Source of the DNA: Entomortierella parvispora
Taxonomy: Eukaryota > Mortierellomycota > Mortierellomycetes > Mortierellales > Mortierellaceae
Length of the DNA: 64,000 nucleotides
Direction: 5' to 3'
Assembly: GCA_963573315.1 (NCBI GenBank)
Contig: OY752142.1
Span: forward strand, 1,984,001 to 2,048,000
The notes below the pieces were generated by a model. The model had not been told where the DNA came from. It made no database searches and was given only the letters and a program-made list of their open reading frames with translations. Positions 20,285-32,000 of the stretch are shown here, piece after piece (positions within the stretch are counted from its first letter, which is position 1; each line of letters opens with the position of its first letter). Both the position numbers and the translations under genes were made by a program.

Positions 20285-23200
20285 ATGATGGTCCAAGAGT
20301 TTGGAAACTTTCGAGGAGGCCGAGGAGTAAGAGGCGGCGGCCGTGGTCGGGGATTTGGCCGAGGCAATGGTGGCCAAGTCTTTGGAGGTAACCCTGAAAT
20401 TCATCGAGGACGTGGTAGAGGACGCGGCCGAGGAGGGCCAGGACGATTCACCGAGGAGGAGGTTCAAGAGGTCGTTGTTCCCCAGCGAGCAGCTACGGTC
20501 CAGGTCGCAGGCGAGGGAACGGATGACCTCGTCGTTGTTACTGCTGCAGATGCGGCCCTGCTGTCATATGCTGGCGGCATTCTGCGTTGGAAGGACTTTC
20601 CGGGGTTCAACTCTCAGAAAGCTGTCCAAAAGTTCATCAACTCGCTGTTGTTGAACCTGTCAAACCACCATAAAGTCGACACTTCGGATACCTTGAAGGA
20701 CTTGTCCTCTACTTCGGGTCTGAGCCGACTGACGGATATCCTACTCTGTCCTATGGCTTTGGACGCCGGCGCTAACCGGTCATTGACTTCTTTCCAGAAT
20801 GCCGTGCTGCCTCTGATCGGTGTCTTGACCCGAGAGCGCGTCTGTCAGACCACAATGACCAAGGAGTCTGGACTCATCTACTCCACGGTCTACCTTCACC
20901 AAGAAAGGTTTCTTAAAAACGGTGTCCTCACTTGCATGGCCGCAGCCATCGCACGTAGATCCCTGGAGGACCGTGGGCTTCCTCGTCTTTTCTTGAACGA
21001 AAGGGAGTCTGGTGGTGCAACAGTCACATCTCTGCAGTACGCGCTTCTGGCTATTGTCCGACTCTATTACCAACTGGTCAGACGCGTTCAAGAGGCTCGT
21101 TTCGAGTTGGCAGACGCGATCCAGCGGCTCCATACCATGGCAATGGACTGCATCCGGTCTGTTAATGCAACGCCTGAAGCCCAGTTCTCCAACAAGATCC
21201 TTGACAAGGAGGTAACGCGTCTGAAGAAAATCGTTTCTGACGCCGACGACACCCTGATCGGCTCCGACGAACAGGGTGCCACTCTGGTTTCGTCTAGAAA
21301 AAATGGCGGCCGATATATCCCAAGCATGGCCCATTTGTCGATGAGCTACGACCCTCCTGGCGATCTGTCAGAGAAGGGCACCCGACACGATAACGACCAC
21401 GTCCAGATATCGGACATCCAGCTTCTGCCAACCTGCAAAGAAGTCACTTGTAACAGAGCTCCGTTTTTGCCTTCGAACGATGTACTGGATGCTCCACACT
21501 TTATCACTGCCGGTTGGAAGCGTCAAGTTGACATCCACTTTCGTCTCTACCGAGAGGATATGCTGGACTCACTCAGAAATGGAATCCAAGGCTTTTTGAA
21601 GCTACTGGACCGAGTGGAGGTTGGATCCGAAGATACTCTCCTCCAACCAAAGATCCTTCGAAAAAATCTTGATGACAACGTGAATCTGAACGTTTACGGA
21701 AACGTGGAGTTCCTCAAAATGGAAACTGGCAAGAACCTCAGTGGATCCGTTCGCATTGCGTTCTCTCAGCCAGGCAACGTCAAGGGTCAGTCCTTGAAGC
21801 GCCGGAAGGAAGTTTGGGAAAAGTCGAGAAGTCGCCTAATGCATGGAGGTTTGGTCTGCCTCGTAAGGAAAAATAACGACCACACGGGCTTAAACGACGA
21901 AGGCAGAGAGGAGGACTTTGGATCCAACATTGAGATGATTCTTGCAACCATCACGAACAGGGACGTTGACCTCCTCGCCAAGGACGACAACAAGGCCATT
22001 CTCCATATCTCTCTCGAAGACAACTCTCAGTACCTGACAATGCTTCAATCAGCTGCTCATCAGGCCTCAGGCAATGGTAGAAGGCACCATTGGTTTCTCA
22101 TTGAGACCTCGGGCGGATTCTTTGAATCCTACAGGCCAATTTTGCAAGCCCTGAAGCGGTGCGAACCCGCATTCTTGCCTTTCGGCAAGTATTTGGCACC
22201 CACGGCCGAGGAAATGACACCGAGGGTCGAAGTAGACCCACCTCAATATGCCCTTGCCCCTGGATTTGCCTACGATCTGTCAGTCTTGACCCCGAACCGA
22301 AGATTGACTCTTGCACCGTCAAATCCTCAGTCTGTCGAAGATGCTGTCACGGACCTGCGACGCTACAGTTCCTTGGATAATACTCAGGCCTTGGCTCTAG
22401 TGGAGACCTTGTGTCGGGAAGTGGCCCTTATCAGCGGGTAAGTTTATCCGTTTACACATCAACATGAACAACCTACGTACTTTTTGCTCCAGCTTCTCAA
22501 ACGGCCAACCGTCTCTTCGACAATCATCTAAATTAGTCCTCCAGGAACTGGAAAGACCAAGATTGGAATTGACCTCCTACTGGTTCTCCTGGAAAACAAA
22601 GTTCAGATGAATTGTGGTCCGATTCTCTGTATTTGTTACACCAACCATGCCCTGGATCAGTTCTTGGAGCACCTTTTGGAGAAGGGGGTCAAGGATATTG
22701 TCCGCATCGGAGCTCGTTCAAAATCAGAAGCTCTTGCAGACTACAATCTCGCTACTCTGATGGCCAGTCGACAAAAGCCGTTCCAGGTTCGGCAAACCCT
22801 TCGTGAAGCCTTCGAACTGGGTGACGCTGTCTCCGCCGAGATAGAGACGATGGAAGATGCCTTCAGATCCCCGGAATTGGCATGGGAGTTTTTGAGTCTG
22901 CATCTCGGTATCCTCCATCCCGACCATTTGGACCAACTTGAATACGGTTATGAGACGAGCCTGTACCAATATGGTTTGGATGTTCAAGAGGAACTTGGGG
23001 ATGACGGAGACGAAGATGATAGTGGGGATAAAGATGACGATGGCGACGATGAAGACGTTGACGACGATAAAGACGAGGGAGAGTTTCAGACAGTACTCCA
23101 CGGAAGAAGAACCAATAATCTTAGTGGATACGAAAAATGGTTCCGCTGCGTTGACATCCGACAGAAGGAACGCTTCAACGCAAGCGTCACGACAAAGAAA

Positions 23201-26200
23201 CCTCAGGCAAAGAAGAAAAATAAGTATGCCGTTCTAGACGATGATTGGAACCAGCCCGCGGCGCAGCCAAGTTTGTTGCCAATTCCAAGATCTAACCGCC
23301 CCTTGGATGTGCTACAAGAAGAGAACGTGTGGGACATGTCAGAGGTGGAGCGTCATCGGTTGCAAGAGTCATGGAAACCACCAGTGCAGGCACTCATGAT
23401 GGATAGGATGAAGATACTTTTGAACAGAGCCAAGGAGGTTCAGAACACAAAGAACCAGGCCTTTGACGAGATTCGCCGAACCATTATCCGAGGGGCTTCT
23501 GTCATCGGAATGACCACTAGCGGTGCGGCCAAGATGCAAGACCTTATTGCCAACGTTGCTCCAAAGATCATCATCTGTGAGGAAGCAGGCGAGGTGCTTG
23601 AGTGCCACATCATCTCAGCGCTCACCCCGTCGACCCAACACTTGATTCTGATCGGCGACCATCTCCAGCTCCGGCCACAGATCGAGACCTACAATTTGTC
23701 ATCCGACTCTAGGATCGGTGCACACTACAACCTTGACAGATCCCTTTTTGAGCGTCTAGTGACCTCCCAGACCAACCGTCTCCCGCTCTCACACATGATT
23801 ACGCAGCGTCGAATGCGGCCTGAAATCTCGAGTCTTATTCGGACGACCCTCTATCCAAAGCTCGAGGACGGTGGGAGAGCATTGGAGCACCCAGATGTCT
23901 CTGGAATGGCTAAGAACCTCTACTTTATGGACCACTCCCACCCAGAAGACGCCAAGGACCAGTACGGAATGCAGTCGTTTTCCAACTCGTTTGAGGTGGA
24001 AATGGTTGAATCCCTAGCCAATTATCTCATCAAGAATGGTTATGATCAGCCGGGCGATATTGCGATCTTGACTCCTTACCTGGGCCAATTGTCCAAGTTA
24101 CGAGACCGTCTGAGTCATAGCTTCATGCTGGTCATTGACGACCGCGACTTGGAGAAGTTGGACGAAAGCGAAGCACTCGAGGATAACGAAGCCGCCACAG
24201 GTACTCCAAGCGTGAATGCTGCTGCCAAGGTCATGAACATTAAGCTGAACAACCATCTGACGCTTCGAACAATCGACAATTATCAGGCAAGTTCATAGAG
24301 TAATATGTACAATCAATAACTAAATTATGAATCGTATGTTTGTCAAATTAACGTTTCCTTTTGTTTACTGCGTTTTTTAGGGCGAGGAGGCCAAGATTGT
24401 TATCATCTCTCTGGTGAGAAGTGGATCTTCGGGAACCGTCGGTTTCCTAAAGTCTCCAAATCGCACCAACGTCTTACTTTCAAGAGCTCAGCACGGAATG
24501 TATCTTCTTGGCAAAGCTGATCTCATGGATCAGTCCCGGAATGGTATTTGGCCAACAGTTATCAATGAACTCAGAGAGCACGACCGAGTCGGTGAGGGGT
24601 TCCCTATTCAATGCAAGAATCACCCCCAGAACGCCAACATTGTCGGGTCGCCTCAGGCTCTCAAGATGGTTGCCCCGAATGGTGGCTGTACCCTAAGCTG
24701 CGGTTCCAACATGCCATGTGGTCACGTCTGTCCTATGCAATGTAGGTCCATGTTATCTTTTTCATATTCGCTGATATCTTTTTGTTCGTCCATGTTTGCT
24801 TTTATTAATTACCATTTTTTGTACTTTTAGGTCATCCAAACGATCTTGGGCATCGCCTTATCAGATGTCATGAACCATGCCCAAGACTCCTTCCTGGCTG
24901 TCAACACGTTTGTCCCAAGGAGTGTGGAGATATCTGTGGCAGATGCATGATCAAAGTTGGTCCGATCGTTCTGGACTGCGGACACGTTGTCCTCGAGCCC
25001 TACTGTTTCCAAAAGCAAGACCCTACTCTCATCATTTGCAGAGAGCCAATTATGCGGAAACTGCCCAGATGTGAGCACTCTCTTGTTATGTTGTGCCATA
25101 GGTCGGTGGCAGATGAACGTTGTCGAGTGCCCTGCGGGAAGACTCTCGGTTGTGGACATCCATGCCTCCGAGATTGCTTCGATTGTGTCGAGGATTCTCT
25201 CGTACTTGGCGATGAGGAACCGCAGCCCAACGCGGAGGTTGAGCGCACGCAGCACGGACCCTGCAAGACGAAATGTGGTCGAACTCAGAAGTGCGGCCAC
25301 CAGTGCAAGCAAGCTTGCCACGAGGGAGAGCCCTGCCCACCATGCACTCAGAAATGTGAAGTCTCTTGTGCACATTTCAAGTGCGGCTTTAAGTGCAATG
25401 AACCTTGTGCTGCGTGTTGCGAGCCATGTATCTGGGAGTGCCCACACCGGGGACGATGCGATATGCCCTGCGGCGCGCCATGCAATCGACTGCCCTGTAA
25501 CGAGAGGTGTTCCAAGACTCTGGCGTGTGGGCATCAATGTCCTTCGATCTGCATGGAGGTCTGTCCTTCCGAACGTTTTTGTGTCGAGTGCGGAAAGGAC
25601 ACCAACGCGATGGACATGTTGGTGGATCTGATCATGCATCAATCCTTGAAGGACATTGATCTGAACGAGGATCCTATTCTGGGGCTGGACTGTGGCCATG
25701 CCATCACCGTAGCTTCCTTGGATGGAATGATGGAGATGGGCCTCTATTACGAAACAGAGACAAACCCTCGAACCGGCGACGTTACTTTTGTCGGGAAGAA
25801 AGAGCTTCTTACAGAGGACACTGTCCCGCAAGTTTGTTGCCACCTTTGCCGCAAGCCCATTGTGCACCTGCTCCGGTACGGTCGCCGGATCAAACACGCC
25901 TACCTGTCCGACCGTATTAAGAAATACCTGGTGCTCCAGCAAACCGCTCTCACTGAGATTCAACAGGAGATGGATGCAGGACGTGCAGCATTCGAGAGTC
26001 AATCCGTGACTTTCCTTACCGCATTAAGCAAAGTCAAACCCCCTTCAGTCTTGAAGGCGCCCAAAGAAAATATCAGGAGACTGGGCCGATTCACGTCTGA
26101 AGCAGAGCCAACGCCGAACGTCGGCTTTAACTCGATCCCCAAGGGCTACAAGATTCCAAAGGAACATGATACTGCTTGGCAAGACCTTTGCAAGTTCATC

Positions 26201-27239
26201 TGGGGTCCATTCAGCAAGGCCCTGAGATCCACCGGGCTGCCTTTTCGGCTCCTACAAGGGTTCTTTTTGAGAGTACTGTCTCTCATCTTTACCGCTCTAG
26301 GACCGCTCTGACCTTGGATCCTATGGACCAAGACGGTACACATGAAGGGCTCGAGTTGGAGAGTGATGAGTTGATGCAGAAAGTCATTGAGGAATGTATC
26401 AGTGAGTGTGGCTTACCCGCAGATGGACATCCAGGCCCTTCCTTAGTGGACTCATTAGAATCCATGACAAACGCTCTCCTTGTGGTCATGAACCAGGCGG
26501 ACAAGGCTATGGAGAGAGTGGGAGCCGACTCTGGTTGGTATTGGTTCTTGCAAGACATTATCCAGTGTGCAGTTGCCATAGCAGTGAAGCACAAGGAGGC
26601 TGCTATCAAAGGCAAATACTGGCGCAAGGCTGTCTATGGCCATCTAAACCACATGAGCCTCTGTGTCGAATCCATGGTATTGCTCGGCCAACGAAGCATC
26701 GTTCTGGATCAAGACCCAGAGAAAGCCAAAGAGACTATGGAGAAACGCAAGACTGCAATTGCAGAACTGGCTTATCAGTTCCTGGGTCTGTTTGATGAGC
26801 TTGAGCAAGATTATTTGCCCCGAGCAATGGGGATCCAGGAAGAGAGCCTCGAGAGGGCCAAAGGTTATCAGAAGAGGATCGAGCAAGCTATGAAGGCAGC
26901 CAAGGGTACGGTTGCGCCGCTGTCGCCAGCGGAAAAACTGAGCATTTACAAGGCCATGTCAGCGACAATGTCAGGTGCCGGTCACTGGTACCGATGCCCA
27001 AACGGCCACACGGTAAGTTCTCCAAAGAACGAAAGGGATTAAATAGGTAACTGAGAGACACCTCACTAACATTTTCGCTGTCTTCTTCACGCACATAGTA
27101 CGTTATCGCCAACTGCGGTCTGGCCAACCAAGCTTCGACCTGCCCAGAGTGCGGCGCGGCCATTGGTGGTACCGGATACCAGCTGCAGGGAGACAACACC
27201 CTTGATGCCGAGTTTGAGCAGCTCTATGTGAGTCGTTGA
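20285..27239 (+). CDS. NFX1-type zinc-finger SF1 helicase with RZ finger (ZNFX1/Hrr1-like)
   Basis: Six exons: 20285-22437, 22537-24286, 24381-24741, 24831-26193, 26259-27012, 27099-27239, about 2173 residues. Order: an RGG/GRGRGRG-rich N-terminus (about 1-60); a ZNFX1-type region; a UPF1-like SF1 helicase core with Walker A GPPGTGKTK (about 718, split by intron 1), IIICEEAGEVLE as motif II, QRRMRPEIS, TIDNYQGEEAKIVIISLVRS and NVLLSRAQHGMYLLG; an array of NFX1-type Cys/His fingers (CGHVCPMQCH..., CRVPCGKTLGCGHPCLRDC, CGRTQKCGHQCKQAC); and a C-terminal RZ-type finger (GHWYRCPNGHTYVIANCG...CPECGAAIGG). Family members act in RNA surveillance and small-RNA silencing (S. pombe Hrr1, animal ZNFX1). 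Intron 2 has a GC donor. The 65-bp intron at 26194-26258 is proposed because the frame changes there. The C-terminus may end EQLY or EQLYVSR, because a GTGAGT donor follows the Tyr codon. Confidence 0.88.
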
Positions 27240-27402
27240 GCGCGTTGGTTACGTGGGATAGGATCAAAAAAATAAATCGTGCTTACTTAAGGGTTATGAC
27301 GTGTCTTTGTGCTCTCCTCAGTGAGGTTTTTCTGGCGGTTGACATTGGTCCTTGCGTTCATCACTCAACATTTGGAAACATAACAGGAGCCGGATTTCGA
27401 CC

Positions 27403-28870
27403 ATGTCCAATTACGCACGATCCGCTGTCAGCGAGCTCTTTGCTGCATTCGAGCCAAGCAAACACAAGTTTTGGGACAAGGAGGTAACGCAGCCATTCAA
27501 TCACATTCCCGCAGACTCTTTTTTTTTTTTTTGTTCCTTATAAATGAAAATCCAAGGCCCCAACAGCATGGACTAACAATGTTTCCTTTGGTTGTTAATT
27601 AGGTCTGCAAGCACTTCCTTGTCAAGTTTTGTCCCAATAGCTTGTTCACCAACACAAAATCAGACCTGGGCAACTGCGATCTCGTTCATGACGAGAAATT
27701 GCGCGAAGAGTAAGGGGATGGAAACTATTAATACGCCACCAAAACGGAGTGATCTGCTCTCTACCAACATACGTTTCTTATTCTCTCTATCTCTCTCTCT
27801 CTCTTCACCTCTTCACCCTCCTCCCCCTCCTTTCGTATTTACTTAGATACCAAAAGGCAGCCGACAAGGACTCTTACCGGTATGAGGACGAGTTTTTCGA
27901 TTATTTGACTTATCTGACCAACGATCTCCAGCGAAAGATCCGTCGAGGAAAGGAGCGCAAGGATAAGGAGGTTGATGAAACGGTAAGTTTGGACAATTCA
28001 ATTGTATCCATATGCCCGACTTTTATTTTTTTCAACTGGACGAGCAAAACACACGCAAAACACTTTTGCTGGACATAAAGACTACTGCGGAAAGAATGGG
28101 AGCGGCAAGAAGATAAGCAGGTTCTCAGTCATACCAAAAACCCGAGAGAAAAGAGATACAGACGAAAAAAAGGAAAATCTCGAGATTAACAAAAGACCGT
28201 TAAATGTGTATATATTCCTTTCTTTTTCTAGCTCTTGAACCCTCGAAAGGATGAAAAAGAGGAGAAGATGGTCATGCTGGAACAAAAGATCAAGGATACG
28301 CTGGCCAAGGTCGAGGAGGCCGGAGAGGAAGGCCGAGTCGAAGAAGCCCAGACATTGACGGAGCAAGTGGAAAAGATGCAGGCCGACTTGGACCACCTCA
28401 AGAAGAACGATGATGTGAACCCCATTTTCCGTCAAGAGAACAAGATGGAGGTCTGTCATGTCTGTGGTGCCTTTTTGGTCATGAACGATACCTCGAACCG
28501 TCTGGATGCTCATTTGCAAGGCAAGCAACATACCGGTTACCAAAAGATTCATGAAACCTTTGAAGAGATGAAGAAACAGCGTGGAGATCGGGGCACTCGA
28601 TCCTCCTCTTCCTCGGGACGTTATAGCGGTCGAGATGATTATGGCGGCCCTGGTCCTCAGAGAGATCATTACTCGGATAGCAGGGGCGATCGTGACCGTG
28701 GTGGATACAGAGACTCAAGGACCTACCGCGATCAGCCCTACAGACGAGATGACCGTCGGGACCGTGACCGTGATGGCGGTCGGGGCGGCAGAGATAGGAG
28801 CCGTGATCGCGGGGGACGACGAGACTATGATCGTGATCGGGATTCGAGACGTGGTGATCGTCGCTATTAG
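27403..28870 (+). CDS. LUC7L3-like: Luc7-like U1 snRNP-associated splicing factor (LUC7L3 type)
   Basis: Four exons: 27403-27483, 27603-27709, 27847-27982, 28232-28870, 320 residues. The N-terminal CCCH-type finger is present (VCKHFLVKFCP...DLGNCDLVHDEKLREEY), followed by a coiled coil rich in Glu/Lys (about 110-180). A C2H2-type finger comes next (CHVCGAFLVMNDTSNRLDAH...GKQHTGY). The last ~100 residues are RD/RS/RG dipeptides, as in SR-related splicing factors. Luc7 proteins bind U1 snRNP and stabilise 5' splice-site recognition. The FCPNSLFTNTKSDLG wording is closer to LUC7L3/CROP than to LUC7L/L2. The gene starts only 163 bp after the helicase stop, and the next gene is convergent 221 bp away. 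Confidence 0.92.
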
Positions 28871-29091
28871 GTATGAGTTCCCATTCTTCCTTTTTTCAGT
28901 TCGACAATACATTCTTTCTTTCTCAAATGTTAACTGCAAGGTACATATATGCTGCTCATGGTCAACATGTCATGGTCATATTTGGTCGTCAGAGGGAAAA
29001 TAATTAAATTACACAGATACAGTACAAATAACTAATGAGAAGGAAAAAAAGAGGGGTGGGGGGAGGGGGGTTCTGAAACTGAGAAATGGCA

Positions 29092-32000
29092 CTATCGTGG
29101 GTGCTGTAACTGAGACGACTGTCCGTAAGATGAGGGACCATAGCCTGGAGGGTGCTGCTGAATGTGTTGTCCAGGATGATAGCCCGGGCCAGAGGCAGAG
29201 ACAGAGGACGACGGCGCCGAGGGGGGGAGCGGCGGTGGCAACAGCGACGCAGGAGAGGTAGCGGAGCTGTAGGCAAACCGGGGTGAGGGTGAGTGTTGCT
29301 TGGGAGGTCCTTGAACATAGGCCGGAGACGCAATTTGTCCGGGGATATGGTGCTGGTATGGACTGGACGACCTTCGATGGTGCTGCGGATGCTGCGGATG
29401 CTGCTGCTGTACCTGTGGCTGCTGTTGGAGGTGATGCGGGTGGTGATGCATGGACGCATCTGACATCCGAGGAGAAGTCACCGACACTGCCGTTGGTACA
29501 GGGGAATATATGTGTGGAATATGACCACCGCTGCCACTGTGCTCCAAATGAACTGGTGATCCTGGTCCATTCCTTGAACCGCCAATAGGTGGGCTGCTGT
29601 AACGAGAGTGGCTATGACCATGTTGCAAAACTATCGATGGTTGCTCGCTCATGGGACGAGGAGGGTGAGGGTGATGCTGTGGTGGATAGCCGTACGAAGA
29701 TCCCGAGGATGAATATCCATGGTGTGCATGAGACTGTTGCTGGCCGCCGTAGTAGGGACCCTGGTTCGACATTGGTGAGCGAGCACGCATCCCGATTTGG
29801 GGGGAGGGATGAGAGCGGGCTACAATCATTTCGGGTGAATGACCAATGCTGCTAGACCGCTGGTGCTGTTGATGGTGAGAATACGGCTGCTGGTAGTGAG
29901 GAGGCTGGCCGACGACAGACGATGGTCCCGGAGGCAGGCTGTGGGATGGGGAAGCAACAGGATGGAGACTATGAGCCCCACTCGAAGGGGGAGGGGATCG
30001 ATAGACACTGTTGCCGCCGGTACTGTTAGGATGAGCGTCGTAATAATGTTGACTTCCATAAGGCGATCCAAGGACACCAGGACCAGGGCTATGACTCGGA
30101 TGTTGATGTGAAGGATGCTGTGAGGGACGCTGTCCATGAACTGGTTGGCTGTAGTATGCTCGGTCGTGGACCACGCCCATCGGGTAGCTGTGGCCACTTA
30201 TACCAACATTAGTCTCTGATGCCCTCCTTTGAACGCCAGCGGGAGCCGCCATGCCAGAATAACCAGACTCATAAGATCCATGAGCGAGACGAGATCTATC
30301 GAGCTCGTCCTCTGTCTCAACGTCCTCATCATCTCCAAGTTGACGTTGATCCTCATGCACAAGTTGCCCGTTGCGATGTGGCGGCTGATGATGATGGTGA
30401 TCATAGTGGCGATCTCGTTGCTGTCTCTCTTCAAACGATGTCTCCTGTGCACCGCTCTCCTCATTGTTGCCAAACCAGTCCTCAGCTGCAACATGAACTT
30501 CCTCGTCGTCGTTGTTCAACAGGTTTCCAATGTTGGTGATACGTCTTGGAGGGGACATGGACCGAGTTTCCTCTCTTTGGTTCGATTCTGCATGTCCATC
30601 CACTGAAGAAGGTGTGGCAAAGTAGCCGGTCTTGGGTCCAGACTCGGGCGCCTGTGAGTAGTTCGAACCATATCCGGACCCTCCTTCACTATCGACCATT
30701 CCCCCAACGCGTTCCTCCTTCAATGTTGGCAGTGGCGATCCAGAAGGTTCGCTTCCAACAAAACCGTCTGCGGACAACTTGTCGGCATGGTTGCTAAAGT
30801 GGTTTCGAACCTGGATCAAAGTCTTGGTCTTCATTGCCTTTGAGATCTTGTCCCAGTCCTTGCCATGGATACTCAAAAGTCGTACAAAGTCGATTTTCTC
30901 TTGCCTAGACCAGTATGACGAAGAGTTGGGTCGCCGTGTCGCTCCATCTGAACTGGTTTGCTGGACTGCTCCAGAATCCAGTAATGCTCCTTGGCCGCTG
31001 GGGGATGCTGATGCAGAAGGTGGATCTCGGGAGTAAAGAGCACGGAAAGAGGTAGCTGTGGTGGGTGTTGTACTCTCAGCTTGGGCCGCTCCTATCTCAA
31101 CCTTCGAAGACGTTCTCTTTCTCCGACGCTTCTCTGATGTTGTCTCCACCTCCTCAGCTGTCGGTACAGCAGTAGTTTCCAAACCCGGCGACACAACGAC
31201 CTCGTCCTTGATAGCCTCTGGGGTAGTAGCAGTCGCGGCAACCTTCGCTGCCCGACGGCGACCAGAACTAACAACTGCTGTATCCTTCGCGCTGGTAGGG
31301 GTCGTAGGCGTTCCTGGTACAGAGCCTGCATGGGCGGCCTTGCCCTTTTTGCCTCGTGGCCTTTCCGCAGGCGCACTCGGGATCTCCTTTTCGTCAGTCT
31401 CCTCCATGGCGACAGTAGGGCTCTGGCTATTCGCATCATCCAAAGCGCTTACGCCAAACTTTCGTTTATAATTGAAGCAAAAGTTGCGGCACTGATCCAC
31501 AGTCTTTGTGCCAACAGCAGCTGCAACCGCCTCAAAGTCACGACCAAACTTCTTGAGAGCCTCAATCGCCTTTGCATGTTCGGCAGTTGTCCATCGAGCT
31601 GAAGCGGCTGGGTTCCCGGGGACATTGAATGCTACAGATCCTGAAGTGAATTCCTGGGCACCAGTCAAAATGGGATCTAAGGTCGTAGCCTTACTGACAG
31701 TTCCTGTGGAAGACCCTGGAGAGTCCACACTGATCAAAGGCTCCTCCTCAGCTTTGCGGCTATTCGAACTACTTGTCGCAGACACGCTTCTTTCTGATTT
31801 TGGCTTCTTTTCTTCAGTTACCTCTTCTGCCGGCTGGACAGTCTTGATCGTTGAGGCTGAGGCGGATCGGCTGTTGTTGGCTCTCGTCCGTTGCTTCCGA
31901 CGCTCAGCAGCAGATAACACAGGTGTCGAAAGAGCCGAGGAAGGCGCCGGGCTGGCGCCATTGCTAGCAATTTCATCCGGAACAGGAGTACCAGCCGCCT

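Noticed and set aside
28715-28939. Minus-strand frame in the RS-rich end of the Luc7 gene
   Set aside because: It is the antisense shadow of Arg/Asp repeats.
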